DNA of 64,000 nt, taken from positions 310,001 to 374,000 of the forward strand of contig NZ_JAHBOI010000004.1 in NCBI RefSeq assembly GCF_018531425.1, given 5' to 3'. Origin of the DNA: Paenarthrobacter sp. DKR-5 (GTDB taxonomy: Bacteria; Actinomycetota; Actinomycetes; Actinomycetales; Micrococcaceae). Position 1 is the first letter of the stretch. Every line of letters begins with the position of its first letter. Both the position numbers and the translations under genes were made by a program. Below are positions 37,519-46,655 of this stretch, piece after piece. The notes below the pieces were generated by a model that ran no database searches, was not told the origin of the DNA, and saw nothing but the letters and a program-made list of their open reading frames with translations.

Positions 37519-38355
37519 ATGCAGACCCTGATCGACGCCGCCGCGCTCCACCGCCGGATGACCTCCGGCCAGCGCACGGTGATTCTGGATGTGCGCTGGG
37601 CGCTGGGCGACCCCCGGGGCCGGGAGCACTACCTTGCCGGGCACCTGCCCGACGCCGTGTACGTGGACCTGGAGACCGAACTTGCGGCGCCGGCCGAGCC
37701 GCTGCGCGGCCGGCACCCGCTGCCGGACGCGCAGGCCCTGCAGGAGTCCGCCCGCCGCTGGGGCATCAACGCCGGCGACACCGTGGTGGTCTACGACGAC
37801 GCGGGCGGCATGTCCGCGGCCCGGCTGTGGTGGCTGCTGCGCGACGGCGGCCTCGAAGAGGTGCTGCTGCTCGACGGCGGCCTGCGGGCGTGGACGGACG
37901 CCGGGTACCCGACGGAGCGCGGGCTGGAGCAGGCCGCCCTGGGGAACGTCGTGCTCGGCGCCGGGGCAATGCCGGCCCTGGGCAGGGAGGAAGCAGGCCG
38001 GTTCCCGGCCGACGGCGTCCTGCTCGATGCCCGCGCCGCGGAACGCTACCGGGGCGACGTCGAGCCCGTCGACCCGCGCCCGGGACACATTCCCGGCGCC
38101 GTCAGCGCGCCGACCGCCGCCAACCTCTCCGGCTCGGGCCGCTTCCTGTCCGCAGCGGACCTGGCAGCGCGGTTCCGGGACCTGGGCGCCGACGGCACCC
38201 GCCCGGTGGCGGTGTACTGCGGCTCAGGCGTCACCGCAGCCCATGAGATCGCCGCCTTGGAGATCGCCGGGATCCGCGCGGCGCTCTACCCGGGCTCTTT
38301 CTCGGAGTGGTCCAACCACCCGGACCTTCCGGTGGCGACGGGCTCCGAGCCCTAG
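37519..38355 (+). CDS. sseA: sulfurtransferase (rhodanese, SseA type)
   Basis: A 278-residue two-domain rhodanese. The catalytic cysteine lies in VYCGSGVTAAHE (C236), a CGSGVTA loop that resembles 3-mercaptopyruvate and thiosulfate sulfurtransferases. The inactive N-terminal domain has ILDVRWALGDP and DAVYVDLE. It transfers sulfane sulfur to cyanide or thiols. The ATG at 37519 is preceded by a strong AAGGAGATGAA. Confidence 0.9.
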   Translation: MQTLIDAAALHRRMTSGQRTVILDVRWALGDPRGREHYLAGHLPDAVYVDLETELAAPAEPLRGRHPLPDAQALQESARRWGINAGDTVVVYDDAGGMSAARLWWLLRDGGLEEVLLLDGGLRAWTDAGYPTERGLEQAALGNVVLGAGAMPALGREEAGRFPADGVLLDARAAERYRGDVEPVDPRPGHIPGAVSAPTAANLSGSGRFLSAADLAARFRDLGADGTRPVAVYCGSGVTAAHEIAALEIAGIRAALYPGSFSEWSNHPDLPVATGSEP

Positions 38356-38365
38356 GCCCGGGTGG

Positions 38366-38371
38366 TAGCGT
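38366..38371 (+). promoter_or_regulatory. -10 hexamer (TAGCGT) placing a leaderless start at 38378
   Basis: TAGCGT, six bases, ATG at 38378. This ATG is in frame with the HIT gene and would add 31 residues (10 of them Pro) to its N-terminus. Confidence 0.4.
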
Positions 38372-38470
38372 CGGAAAATGCAGTTCGGACGCCCCAAGCC
38401 GCCGCCGCTGGGCAAGCCCTTCCCGGGCTTCCCGCCGCCCCGAGGATCCCACGAGACTGAAGGAGCCCCC

Positions 38471-38899
38471 ATGAGCAGCATTTTCACGAAGATCATCAAC
38501 GGGGACATCCCGGGCCGCTTCGTCTGGAAGGACGACGAGGTCGTCGCCTTCCTCACCGCCGCCCCGATCACCGAGGGCCACACCCTGGTGGTGCCCAGGG
38601 AAGAAATCGATTCGTGGACCGACGCCGATCCCGGCCTCCTGGCCAAGGTGATGGACGTGGCCCGCACTGTCGGCAAAGCCCAGGAGGCAGCGTTCGCGCC
38701 GCAGCGGATCGGGCTGCTGGCTGAGGGGTTCGAGGTCCGGCACCTGCACCTGCACGTGTGGCCGGCCTACACGCCGAAGGACTTCGACGTGCACTCGGTG
38801 GACCGCAACCCGGATCCGGGCGCCATGGACGCCGCAGCGGAAAAGATCCGCAGCGCCCTGCGCGACGCCGGCCATGCGGCATCCGTCCCCGAAGCCTGA
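38471..38899 (+). CDS. HIT family nucleotide hydrolase/transferase
   Basis: A 142-residue histidine-triad protein: the motif HLHLHVW lies at about residues 88-94, with the family start SIFTKIINGDIPGRFVWKDD and the central TEGHTLVVPREE block. It would hydrolyse dinucleotide or aminoacyl-adenylate substrates. The ATG at 38471 with AAGGAGCCCCC upstream gives a family-sized protein. The frame stays open to an ATG at 38378 that sits at leaderless distance from a TAGCGT, so a 173-residue form may also be made. Confidence 0.9.
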   Translation: MSSIFTKIINGDIPGRFVWKDDEVVAFLTAAPITEGHTLVVPREEIDSWTDADPGLLAKVMDVARTVGKAQEAAFAPQRIGLLAEGFEVRHLHLHVWPAYTPKDFDVHSVDRNPDPGAMDAAAEKIRSALRDAGHAASVPEA

Positions 38900-38932
38900 G
38901 CCCGGCCCGGCCGCTTAGGGCTTCGGGGCCGC

Positions 38933-41900
38933 TCAGGCGGGAGCGAGCGCCTGGTTCAGGGCCGTGCGGACCCGTTTCTCCGAAACCGAGTAGGCCGTCC
39001 CGAGCTCCTGGGCGAAGAAGCTGATCCGCAGCTCCTCGATCATCCAGCGCACCTTCGCCAGCGACGGCGGCAGCGTCGCACCCGCAGCGAGCGCGGCAAC
39101 CGCGTCGTCGTAGTCGTCCTCGAGCTGCTGCACTACGGCCATGCCGAGTCCGTCGCGCTGCACGTTGGTCGGCAGCTTCTCCAGCCGCTTCTCGATCCCG
39201 GCCAGGTAGCGCGGCAGCTGGCTCAGCTGCGCGTACCCGGTGGCGGCAACGAAGCCGGGGTAGACGAGTTGGCGCAGCTGGCTCTTGATGTCGTTCAGCG
39301 CGCTGATCAGCGCCAGGCTCGTGGTGCCTTTCAGCGCCCGTTCGATCCGCCGGCTGCTGGCGAGGATCTTCTCCACCACCGCAGTCACGGAGAACACCGT
39401 GTCAATCAGGTCCGCGCGGACCCGTTCGTACAGTGCGTCGAATTCGGCCTGGGACCACGGCAGCGCTTCCGGGGTGAGCTTGTCGACCGCAGCCAGCGTG
39501 CAATCCTCGATCAGGGAAGCCACGCTGCCGTGCGGGTTCTGGCTGAAGGTCAGCCGCTCGGTGTTGCTCAGGTGCTCCAGCACGTAGCGGGCGGGGGAGG
39601 GCACGCGGAGGGCCAGCAGCCGGATGACGCCGCCGCGCATCGCCGCCGCCTGTTCCTCGGCGCTCTGGAACACGCGCAGGCCCACGGCCGTCTTCTCGTC
39701 CACCAGTGCCGGAAACCCCGTGACCGTATGGCCGTTGACGCTGCGCTGCACCTGCCGCTGCACAGCCCCGACCGTCCACGCGGTCAGGCCGCTGAGCTCG
39801 GCGACAGCCGGTCCGGCACCGGCAGCTTCCGAACCGGTGGTTGCGGTCCCGGCGGCGGCGCGCCCGTTTCCCTTGGAACGGCCGGCGGCGCCGGTCGACG
39901 GGACGGCCCGGGCGGTCTTCGGCGTTGCTCCGAGCGATTCGGCAATCGCGCGCCGCACGGCCGGGGCCAGCGACTCCTTCAGGCCGGCGAGGTCCTTGCC
40001 TTCGCCGAGCACCTTTCCGGCCGCGTCCACCACCTGGAAGCTCATCCTCAGGTGCGGGGGCACTGCGTCCCAGTTCCAGGAACCGGGCGGGATCACGTGC
40101 CCCTTGAGACGGCGCAGCGCCAGTTCCAGCGAGGCTTCGAGCGGATCCGACGCCGGGTCGAAGTCGGCGGCCAGTGCTGAGGCTGCCAGCCGTGCCACGT
40201 CCGGGGCCGGCACGAAGTTCTTCCGCACCTGCTTCGGCAGCGATTTGATCAGGGCCGCGATCAGCTCCGCCCGCAGGCCGGGAATCAGCCAGCGGAACGG
40301 TTCTTCGTCGAGCTGGTTGAGGAACAGCACCGGGATCCGCACGGTGACGCCGTCGGAGGCAGGTGTTGTCGTCCGTCCGGCGATCGAGGTGCCGGGGGAG
40401 AACTCGTAGCTCAGCGGCAGCTCGAAGCCGGCCTGCTGCCACATCCGGGGATAGGCGGACTCGTCGAGGTCCTCCGCGTCCTCGGCGAGCAGCAGGGACT
40501 CGTCGAAGTCCAGCAGGTGCGGGTTCTCGTGCCGGGCCTGCTTCCACCACTTGTCGAAATGCCGCTCGGAGACGACGTCGGCGCCGATCCGCTGGTCGTA
40601 GAACTCGAACAGCGTCTCGTCGTCCACGCGCAGGTCGCGGCGGCGCATCCTGGTCTCGAGTTCCTCGACGTCTGCGAGCAGGGCGCGGTTGCGGTGGAAG
40701 AACTTGTGGTGCGTGCGCCAGTCGCCCTCGACCAGGGCGTGCCGGATGAACAGCTCGCGGGCCAGGACCGGGTCGATCCGGCCGTAGTTGATGCGGCGCT
40801 GGGCGACGATCGGGACGCCGTACAGGGTGACCTTCTCGTAGGCCATCACCGAGCCCATGCGCTTGGACCAGTGCGGCTCGCTGAAGCTGCGCTTGAGCAG
40901 GTGCCCGCCGACTTGTTCGGCCCAGAGCGGATCAATGCGCGCCGCGACCCGGGCCCAAAGCCGGCTGGTCTCCACCAGCTCGGCCGCCATCACCCAGTCC
41001 GGGGACTTCTTGAACAGCGCGGAGCCCGGGAAGACCGCGAACCGGGTCCCGCGGGCGCCCGCGTACTCGTTGCGCTTCTCGTCCCGCAGGCCGATATGGC
41101 TGAGCAGGCCCGCAAGCAGGCTGATGTGCACCGCATCATGGCTGCCCACCGGGTCCACATCGCGGCTCTTGTCCAGCTCGATGCCCAGCGGCTTGGCCAT
41201 CTGGCGCAGCTGGGCATAGAGCTCCTGCCATTCGCGCAGCCGCAGGTAGTTCAGGAAGTCGGTCCGGCACAGCCGGCGGAACTGGGTGGAGGAGAGCTCC
41301 CGCTGCTGCTGCTGCACGTAGTTCCACAGGTTCAAATAGCCGGTGAAGTCCGAATTCTCGTCCTTGAACCGGGCGTGCTTCTCGGCGGCCTGCTGCTGCT
41401 TGCTGCCGCTGTCCGCCGAGGGCCGCTCCCGCGGGTCCTGGATGGTCAGCGCGGCGGCCAGCACCATCACTTCCCTGGCGCACCCGCGCCGGCCCGCCTC
41501 GACGATCATCCGGCCCAGCCGCGGGTCCACCGGCAGCCGGGCGAGCTGGCGGCCGGTCTCGGTCAGGCCCGCCGGCGCCTCGGCACCGTTCCGCGCAGAA
41601 GCGCCGCTGCCGGGCGCGGCGAGGGCGCCGAGTTCGCGCAGCAGGGTGACCCCGTCGTTGACGGCCTTGGCGTCCGGCGGTTCGACGAACGGGAAGTCCA
41701 GCACGTCCTTGGGCCCGGTGGCGACGCCGATCGCGGTCATCTGCAGGATCACGGCTGCCAGGTTGGTGCGCAGGATCTCCGGGTCGGTGAACCGGGGCCG
41801 GGCCTCGAAGTCCTCCTCCGAGTACAGCCGGATGGCGATGCCGTCGGAGACACGGCCGCAGCGGCCCGAGCGCTGGTTCGCGGAGGCCTGGGACACGCGT

Positions 41901-42916
41901 TCAATCGGCAGCCGCTGGACCTTCGTTCGGTGCGAGTACCGGGAGATCCTCGCGGTGCCGGTGTCCACGACGTACTTGATGCCCGGCACGGTGAGGGAGG
42001 TTTCGGCCACGTTCGTGGCCAGCACAATCCGCCGCTTGCCTCCGGGGGTGAACACGCGGTGCTGCTCGGCCAGCGACAGCCGGGCGTACAGGGGCAGGAT
42101 CTCCGTGCCGGCCAGCCGCCGGTTGGACTGGATGCGTCCCTTGAGCGCCTCGGCCGCGTCGCGGATTTCGCGCTCGCCGGAGAAGAAGATCAGCACGTCT
42201 CCCGGGGCTTCGAGGGCCAGTTCGTCGACGGCGTCGCACACCGCATCGAGCGGGTCCCTGTCCTCCTCGAGCTCGTCGTCGTTGGCTTCGTCCGCGTCCT
42301 CGGCCGGCTGGTTCAGCGGACGGTAGCGGATTTCCACCGGGTACGTCCGGCCGGAGACCTCGACAATGGGGGCCGGTCCGGCAGTGCCGGCGAAATGCGC
42401 GGCGAAGCGCTCCGGGTCGATGGTGGCCGAGGTGATGATCACCTTCAGGTCCGGCCGCTGCGGCAGGATGCGTTTGAGGTAGCCGAGGATGAAGTCGATG
42501 TTCAGGCTGCGCTCGTGTGCTTCGTCGATGATGATGGTGCTGTACCGGCGCAGCAGCTTGTCCCGCTGGATTTCAGCCAGCAGGATGCCGTCGGTCATCA
42601 GCTTGATCTTCGTGTTCTTGCCGACCTCGCCGGTGAAGCGGACCTGGAAACCGACCTCCTGGCCAAGCTCGACGTCGAGCTCCTCGGCAATGCGTTCGGC
42701 CACTGTGCGCGCCGCCAGCCGCCGCGGCTGGGTGTGTCCGATCAGCCCCTTGTCCGCGAGACCCAGCTCGAGGCACATCTTGGGGATCTGAGTGGTCTTA
42801 CCGGATCCGGTTTCTCCGGCGATGATGGTGACCTGGTTGGCGGCGATGGCGGCCATGAGATCCTCGCGGCGCTCCGAGACCGGCAGCTCGGGAGGATAGG
42901 AGATATGCAGAGGCAT
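38933..42916 (-). CDS. hrpA: ATP-dependent RNA helicase HrpA
   Basis: A 1327-residue DEAH-box helicase, near the usual HrpA length. Motif I GETGSGKTT (about residues 34-42), DEAH box IIIDEAHERSLN (about 127-138), SAT motif ITSATID and motif VI-like QRSGRCGR are present. These are followed by the winged-helix/ratchet and OB-fold regions and the long HrpA-specific C-terminal domain (DUF3418). HrpA acts on RNA and, in E. coli, rescues collided ribosomes. The ATG at 42916 is clear. The enormous open frame on the opposite strand (40517-44065) is a GC-driven shadow. Confidence 0.95.
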   Translation of the reverse strand: MPLHISYPPELPVSERREDLMAAIAANQVTIIAGETGSGKTTQIPKMCLELGLADKGLIGHTQPRRLAARTVAERIAEELDVELGQEVGFQVRFTGEVGKNTKIKLMTDGILLAEIQRDKLLRRYSTIIIDEAHERSLNIDFILGYLKRILPQRPDLKVIITSATIDPERFAAHFAGTAGPAPIVEVSGRTYPVEIRYRPLNQPAEDADEANDDELEEDRDPLDAVCDAVDELALEAPGDVLIFFSGEREIRDAAEALKGRIQSNRRLAGTEILPLYARLSLAEQHRVFTPGGKRRIVLATNVAETSLTVPGIKYVVDTGTARISRYSHRTKVQRLPIERVSQASANQRSGRCGRVSDGIAIRLYSEEDFEARPRFTDPEILRTNLAAVILQMTAIGVATGPKDVLDFPFVEPPDAKAVNDGVTLLRELGALAAPGSGASARNGAEAPAGLTETGRQLARLPVDPRLGRMIVEAGRRGCAREVMVLAAALTIQDPRERPSADSGSKQQQAAEKHARFKDENSDFTGYLNLWNYVQQQQRELSSTQFRRLCRTDFLNYLRLREWQELYAQLRQMAKPLGIELDKSRDVDPVGSHDAVHISLLAGLLSHIGLRDEKRNEYAGARGTRFAVFPGSALFKKSPDWVMAAELVETSRLWARVAARIDPLWAEQVGGHLLKRSFSEPHWSKRMGSVMAYEKVTLYGVPIVAQRRINYGRIDPVLARELFIRHALVEGDWRTHHKFFHRNRALLADVEELETRMRRRDLRVDDETLFEFYDQRIGADVVSERHFDKWWKQARHENPHLLDFDESLLLAEDAEDLDESAYPRMWQQAGFELPLSYEFSPGTSIAGRTTTPASDGVTVRIPVLFLNQLDEEPFRWLIPGLRAELIAALIKSLPKQVRKNFVPAPDVARLAASALAADFDPASDPLEASLELALRRLKGHVIPPGSWNWDAVPPHLRMSFQVVDAAGKVLGEGKDLAGLKESLAPAVRRAIAESLGATPKTARAVPSTGAAGRSKGNGRAAAGTATTGSEAAGAGPAVAELSGLTAWTVGAVQRQVQRSVNGHTVTGFPALVDEKTAVGLRVFQSAEEQAAAMRGGVIRLLALRVPSPARYVLEHLSNTERLTFSQNPHGSVASLIEDCTLAAVDKLTPEALPWSQAEFDALYERVRADLIDTVFSVTAVVEKILASSRRIERALKGTTSLALISALNDIKSQLRQLVYPGFVAATGYAQLSQLPRYLAGIEKRLEKLPTNVQRDGLGMAVVQQLEDDYDDAVAALAAGATLPPSLAKVRWMIEELRISFFAQELGTAYSVSEKRVRTALNQALAPA

Positions 42917-42967
42917 GGTTCCCCCAGTCTATCGAGCCCGGTCGGGGCTTCTCCGCCCCCGCGGGGC

Positions 42968-44023
42968 TCAGCCGCCGAGCACGTCGGCAACGCGGACCGT
43001 GCACCCCTCGGCGGCGGCACGGGCGGCCGCCTCGACGACGGCCAGCGTGCGGGCGGCGTCGGCGGCTGTGACTGCGGGCGCCGCTTCCCGGCGGATCACC
43101 GCGGCGAAGTGCCGCAGCTGGTTCGTATAGGAGTCGCCGGCTTCCTTCGCTTCGAAGCGCAGGCTCAGCGGCCGGGTCCAATCCGACGGACCCTCGTGGT
43201 AGTAACGGCCCAGCTGGGGAAAGCTCAGGGAGGCCTCGGTGCCCGCGATCGAATAGCAGAAGGAGGTGGGGTTGTAGGGGTAGGTCGGGTCGTCCTCGGT
43301 CGCCTGGTCCCACCCCCACGGGGCGGTGGCGGCGTCGGAGGCAATGAAGGAACCGAGCGCGCCGGATTCCGTCTCGAAGACCACCCCGGCGGTGTCCTCG
43401 ACGTCGAAGCCGCGGACGCTGTTGCTGGTGCGGGCCTGGATCGAGACGATCTCCCCGCACAGGTGCCGGATCAGGTCCAGGTCGTGCACGAGGTTGATCA
43501 GCATCACTCCCGCGCCCGGCTCGCGGCGCCAGACCTGGTCGAAATAGGAGTCGGCCTTCTTCGTCAGCCACATCCCGTTGACCGCGACGATGCGGCCCAG
43601 GCCGCCGTCGCCGATCAGCCGGCGCGCTGCCCGGACGGCCGGATGATGGCGCCGGTGGTGGCCGACGAGCAGGGGAGTGCTGCTCCGGCCCGCGGCGGCG
43701 ACGAGGTCCGCGGCCTCGGCGTAGGAGGCTGCGGCCGGCTTCTCCAGCAGCACGGGCACGCCGGCGTCCAGGCAGTCGACGGCGGTGGAGACGTGGAAGG
43801 CGTTCGGGTTGGCCACGATCACGGCGTCCAGCTTCTCCATCCGCAGCAGCTGCCGGTGGTCGGTGAAGTGCGGCACTCCGGCATCCTCGGCCAGGGCAGT
43901 GGTGTAGGGATCCGCGACTGCTGCCAGCTCGGTCTGCTCCTCGCGGGCGAGGAAACCGGCGTGCGCGCGGCCCATGATGCCTGCTCCGATAATGCCGATC
44001 TTCAGGGGCTGGGTGCTGGCCAT
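42968..44023 (-). CDS. Gfo/Idh/MocA family oxidoreductase
   Basis: A 351-residue NAD(P)-dependent sugar or inositol dehydrogenase-like protein. The Rossmann start [17 protein letters not shown] (residues 9-25), the substrate lysine in PVLLEKPAA and the GHHRRHHPA block are typical. The C-terminal half is the open beta-sheet domain. The ATG at 44023 follows GCAGAGGAG; a longer frame to 44302 overlaps the divergent PEBP gene and is rejected. The substrate is unknown. Confidence 0.9.
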   Translation of the reverse strand: MASTQPLKIGIIGAGIMGRAHAGFLAREEQTELAAVADPYTTALAEDAGVPHFTDHRQLLRMEKLDAVIVANPNAFHVSTAVDCLDAGVPVLLEKPAAASYAEAADLVAAAGRSSTPLLVGHHRRHHPAVRAARRLIGDGGLGRIVAVNGMWLTKKADSYFDQVWRREPGAGVMLINLVHDLDLIRHLCGEIVSIQARTSNSVRGFDVEDTAGVVFETESGALGSFIASDAATAPWGWDQATEDDPTYPYNPTSFCYSIAGTEASLSFPQLGRYYHEGPSDWTRPLSLRFEAKEAGDSYTNQLRHFAAVIRREAAPAVTAADAARTLAVVEAAARAAAEGCTVRVADVLGG

Positions 44024-44111
44024 GGAACTCCTCTGCGCGACGTCGGGCCGATGCCGGTACGCTAGCAAACATCTGCGGCCCCGCAGCACCGGTTTCGACA
44101 GGAGATGTGGT

Positions 44112-44642
44112 ATGAGCAACAACCCGTTCGCGCGGATGCCTGATGTTCCCGCGCTGACCGTCACCAGTACCGACGCCACCGAGGGAGCGCCGCTTGCGCC
44201 TGCCCAGATGTCCGGCAAGATGGGCGTGCCCGGCGGGCAGGACGTCTCACCCCAGCTGAGCTGGTCGGGCGCGCCGGAGGGCACCAAGAGCTTCGCCGTC
44301 ACCGTCTACGACCCGGATGCCCCGACGCAGTCAGGGTTCTGGCACTGGGCCGTGGCCGACATCCCCGCGTCGGTGACGGAACTGGCCGCCGGGGCAGGCG
44401 CCGCCGACGGCTCCCAGCTGCCGCAGGGCGCGCTTCAGCTCGGCAACGACGCCGGCTTCGTCGGGTTCGCCGGCGCCGCGCCGCCTCCCGGCCACGGCCC
44501 GCACCGCTACTTCATCAGCGTGCACGCCGTCGACGTCGAGTCCCTCGGACTGCCCCGGGATGCAACGCCGGCAAACCTGGGCTTCAACCTGTTCTCGCAC
44601 ACCCTCGCGCGCGGCACGATCGTGGCCACCGCGGAGCAGTGA
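44112..44642 (+). CDS. YbhB/YbcL family Raf kinase inhibitor-like protein
   Basis: A 176-residue phosphatidylethanolamine-binding-protein fold member: [13 protein letters not shown] and the [13 protein letters not shown] block are the two ligand-site signatures. Bacterial members have no firmly established role. The ATG at 44112 follows AGGAGATGTGG and gives the standard length. It is divergent from the MocA-type gene; the 88-base gap contains a TACGCT hexamer that could be its -10. Confidence 0.88.
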   Translation: MSNNPFARMPDVPALTVTSTDATEGAPLAPAQMSGKMGVPGGQDVSPQLSWSGAPEGTKSFAVTVYDPDAPTQSGFWHWAVADIPASVTELAAGAGAADGSQLPQGALQLGNDAGFVGFAGAAPPPGHGPHRYFISVHAVDVESLGLPRDATPANLGFNLFSHTLARGTIVATAEQ

Positions 44643-44795
44643 CCGGAGTCCGCCGGCGGTGCACGTAGGCCGCGCTGGCCCTGCGGGAGCCGCCGGAGCA
44701 TGATGGGAGCACCCGGCGGCGCCGCCGGAGGATCGGGCCTGAGGGAGCGGCCCGGAGGAGCGGGCCAGAGGGAGCGGGCCGGAGCAGGAGGAACC

Positions 44796-45365
44796 GTGGA
44801 CGTCGCCAAGGAACTCATCAACCAGCTGGACTGGCATTGGAACAACCAGCTGCGGCCGAGGCTGGAGGGCCTGACCGACCGGGAGTACTTCTGGGAACCC
44901 GCGCCGGGGACCTGGAGCCTGCGCCACCGCGGTACCAGCGATGCGCCGATTTCGGTCGGCGGCGGCGCCATGGCGCTGGACTACGCCTTCCCGGAACCGG
45001 TACCGGCGCCGCTGACCACCATCGCCTGGCGGCTTTGCCACATGCTGGTGGGCGTCCTGGGCGCACGCAATGCGTCCCATTTCGGCGGACCACCCGTGGA
45101 CTACGAGAGCTACGTCTACCCGGAGACGGCCGCGGCAGCGCTGCAGCAGCTCGACGAAGCCTACGCGCGCTGGCTGGCCGGGGTTACGGCGTTGGGATCC
45201 GAGGGGCTGGAGCGCCCCTGCGGGCCGGCGGAGGGCCCGTGGAGCGAGGCTGCGATGGGCACCTTGGTGCTGCACATCAACCGTGAGGTGATCCACCACG
45301 GCGCCGAGGTGTCCTTGCTGCGCGATCTGTACGTTCACGAGCACGTGCCGCACTACCGGCGCTGA
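44796..45365 (+). CDS. DinB family protein
   Basis: A 189-residue four-helix-bundle protein of the DinB/YfiT superfamily. It opens with ELINQLDWHWNNQLRPRLEG and has the family W-x-P block TDREYFWEPAPGTWSLRHRG and the metal-ligand histidines in WRLCHMLVGVLG and REVIHHGAEVSLLRDLY. Related enzymes are mycothiol-dependent isomerases or transferases, but the substrate is unknown. The GTG at 44796 is chosen because GCAGGAGGAACC precedes it. The 150 bases before it hold only purine-rich GGAGCGGGCC-like repeats. Confidence 0.85.
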   Translation: MDVAKELINQLDWHWNNQLRPRLEGLTDREYFWEPAPGTWSLRHRGTSDAPISVGGGAMALDYAFPEPVPAPLTTIAWRLCHMLVGVLGARNASHFGGPPVDYESYVYPETAAAALQQLDEAYARWLAGVTALGSEGLERPCGPAEGPWSEAAMGTLVLHINREVIHHGAEVSLLRDLYVHEHVPHYRR

Positions 45366-45403
45366 ACCGGCAGCGCGGCACCTGCGTGCAGCGCCGTCGC
45401 CGG

Positions 45404-45568
45404 TTACGGCAGGTGGAGGAAGGTGCCGCTGGGAAGCGCGTCATCCCGCCAGGGACGCTCGGAGCGCTCCTCGGGTGTGTGGCCGCGGCCGTCGCGGATC
45501 ACATCGGAGACCGCCGCAGCGACGCCGATGATGGACAACAGAACCAGGATCGAAAGGAGGATTTCCAT
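45404..45568 (-). CDS. small single-pass membrane protein (54 aa)
   Basis: A 54-residue protein: one hydrophobic helix (residues 2-22, MEILLSILVLLSIIGVAAAV) followed by a charged tail with RDGRGHTPEERSERPWRDD. The ATG at 45568 has TGGAG upstream; a frame start at 45640 would run through the divergent promoter. Similar short proteins with a GRGHTP...RPWRDD tail occur in Arthrobacter relatives, function unknown. It is divergent from the GlxA-type regulator. Confidence 0.6.
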   Translation of the reverse strand: MEILLSILVLLSIIGVAAAVSDVIRDGRGHTPEERSERPWRDDALPSGTFLHLP

Positions 45569-45604
45569 AACTCCATGGTTCGCCCGGCGCCCCTCCGAAA
45601 GAAG

Positions 45605-45639
45605 TGGCAGAAATGCCCCCTTTCGACAATTTTCTGCCA
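45605..45639. promoter_or_regulatory. dyad in the glxA-type divergent promoter
   Basis: TGGCAGAAA (45605-45613) and TTTCTGCCA (45631-45639) form a perfect 9-bp inverted repeat with a 17-base spacer, ending 11 bases before the regulator's ATG. It is a likely operator for the regulator itself or another dimer. Confidence 0.5.
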
Positions 45640-45649
45640 TACTGAAGGC

Positions 45650-46624
45650 ATGCTCAGATCAGTGGCAGTGATCGTTCTGGAAGGCACCTCGCCGTTCGAG
45701 TTCGGGGTCGTCTGCGAGGTCTTCGGCATCGACCGGTCAGGCCGCGGCACAGGGGTCCCGCGGTTCGACCTGCGGGTGTGCACGCCGGTACCCGGGGCAG
45801 TGGGCACCAAGACCGGGTTCAGCATCAACGTCGAGCAGGGACTCGAGGCCGCGGCCGACGCCGACCTGGTGGTGATGACACCCTACGGAGGGGAACGGCC
45901 GCTGCCGGAGGAGGTGCTGCAGGTGCTTCGCGGCGCCGCCCGGCGCGGGGCGTGGGTGATGTCGATCTGTTCGGGCGCCTTCGCGCTGGCCGAGGCGGGG
46001 GTTTTGGACGGCCTGCGCTGTACCACCCACTGGCAGTATTCGCACCTGCTCGCGGAGCGTTACCCGCGCCTTCGGGTCGACGAGAATGTGCTCTACGTCC
46101 AGGACAGCCGGATCATCACCAGCGCCGGGACCGCGGCAGGAATCGACGCCTGCCTGCACCTGGTGCGGACCGAGTTCGGGGCCAAGGTGGCCGCCGCCAT
46201 GGCGCGCGACATGGTGGTGCCCCCGCACCGGGACGGCGGCCAGGCCCAGTACATCGACCGGCCCGTGCCGGAGGCCGGGTCCGAGCCGATGGAGCAGCTG
46301 CTGGTGTGGATGGGCGCGCACCTTGACCGCGAACACCCGGTCCCCGAACTTGCCGCGCGGGTGCACATGTCCCCTCGCACCTTCGCCCGCCGGTTCCGGG
46401 CGGAAACCGGCGCCACTCCGGCGGCCTGGCTGAATGCCCAGCGCGTGCTGCGGGCGCAGGAACTGCTGGAGGAAACGGACTTGTCCGTGGACGAGGTGGC
46501 ACGCGAAGCCGGGTTCGGGCAGGCCGTGTTGCTGCGGCACCATTTCGGCCGCCAGCTGAACACGAGTCCGCAGGCGTACCGGCGGACCTTCCGCGGCCAG
46601 CTGGCGGTCCAGCGGCCCGCCTAA
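45650..46624 (+). CDS. GlxA family transcriptional regulator (DJ-1/PfpI + AraC)
   Basis: A 324-residue regulator with an N-terminal DJ-1/PfpI-like domain (residues 1-185; the nucleophile-elbow position lies in VMSICSGAFALAEAG) and a C-terminal AraC-type double helix-turn-helix (about 215-315; VHMSPRTFARRFRAETGATP and VDEVAREAGFGQAVLLRHHF). These proteins sense small metabolites, for example in glycine betaine or arginine catabolism; the ligand here is unknown. The ATG at 45650 has TGAAGG just upstream. Confidence 0.88.
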   Translation: MLRSVAVIVLEGTSPFEFGVVCEVFGIDRSGRGTGVPRFDLRVCTPVPGAVGTKTGFSINVEQGLEAAADADLVVMTPYGGERPLPEEVLQVLRGAARRGAWVMSICSGAFALAEAGVLDGLRCTTHWQYSHLLAERYPRLRVDENVLYVQDSRIITSAGTAAGIDACLHLVRTEFGAKVAAAMARDMVVPPHRDGGQAQYIDRPVPEAGSEPMEQLLVWMGAHLDREHPVPELAARVHMSPRTFARRFRAETGATPAAWLNAQRVLRAQELLEETDLSVDEVAREAGFGQAVLLRHHFGRQLNTSPQAYRRTFRGQLAVQRPA

Positions 46625-46655
46625 ACGGTTCCGAGCCGCGCCTAAACGGTTCCGA
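46619..46655. repeat. 16-bp direct repeat over two convergent gene ends
   Basis: GCCTAAACGGTTCCGA occurs at 46619-46634 and 46640-46655 (21-base period). The first copy contains the TAA of the GlxA-type gene, the second the TAG of the X25 gene on the other strand. Confidence 0.7.

Noticed and set aside
42929-42970. Terminator hairpin after the MocA-type gene
   Set aside because: Arms GAGCCCGG/CGGGGCTC are imperfect and overlap the stop codon; too weak to annotate.
40517-44065. Open frame of 1182 codons on the plus strand
   Set aside because: It is antisense to hrpA and the MocA-type gene, has no family motifs and is explained by high third-position GC of the real genes.
44643-44795. Longer DinB N-terminus from 44700
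   Set aside because: The extension is Gly/Arg low complexity from purine-rich repeats; the GTG at 44796 has an excellent ribosome-binding site.
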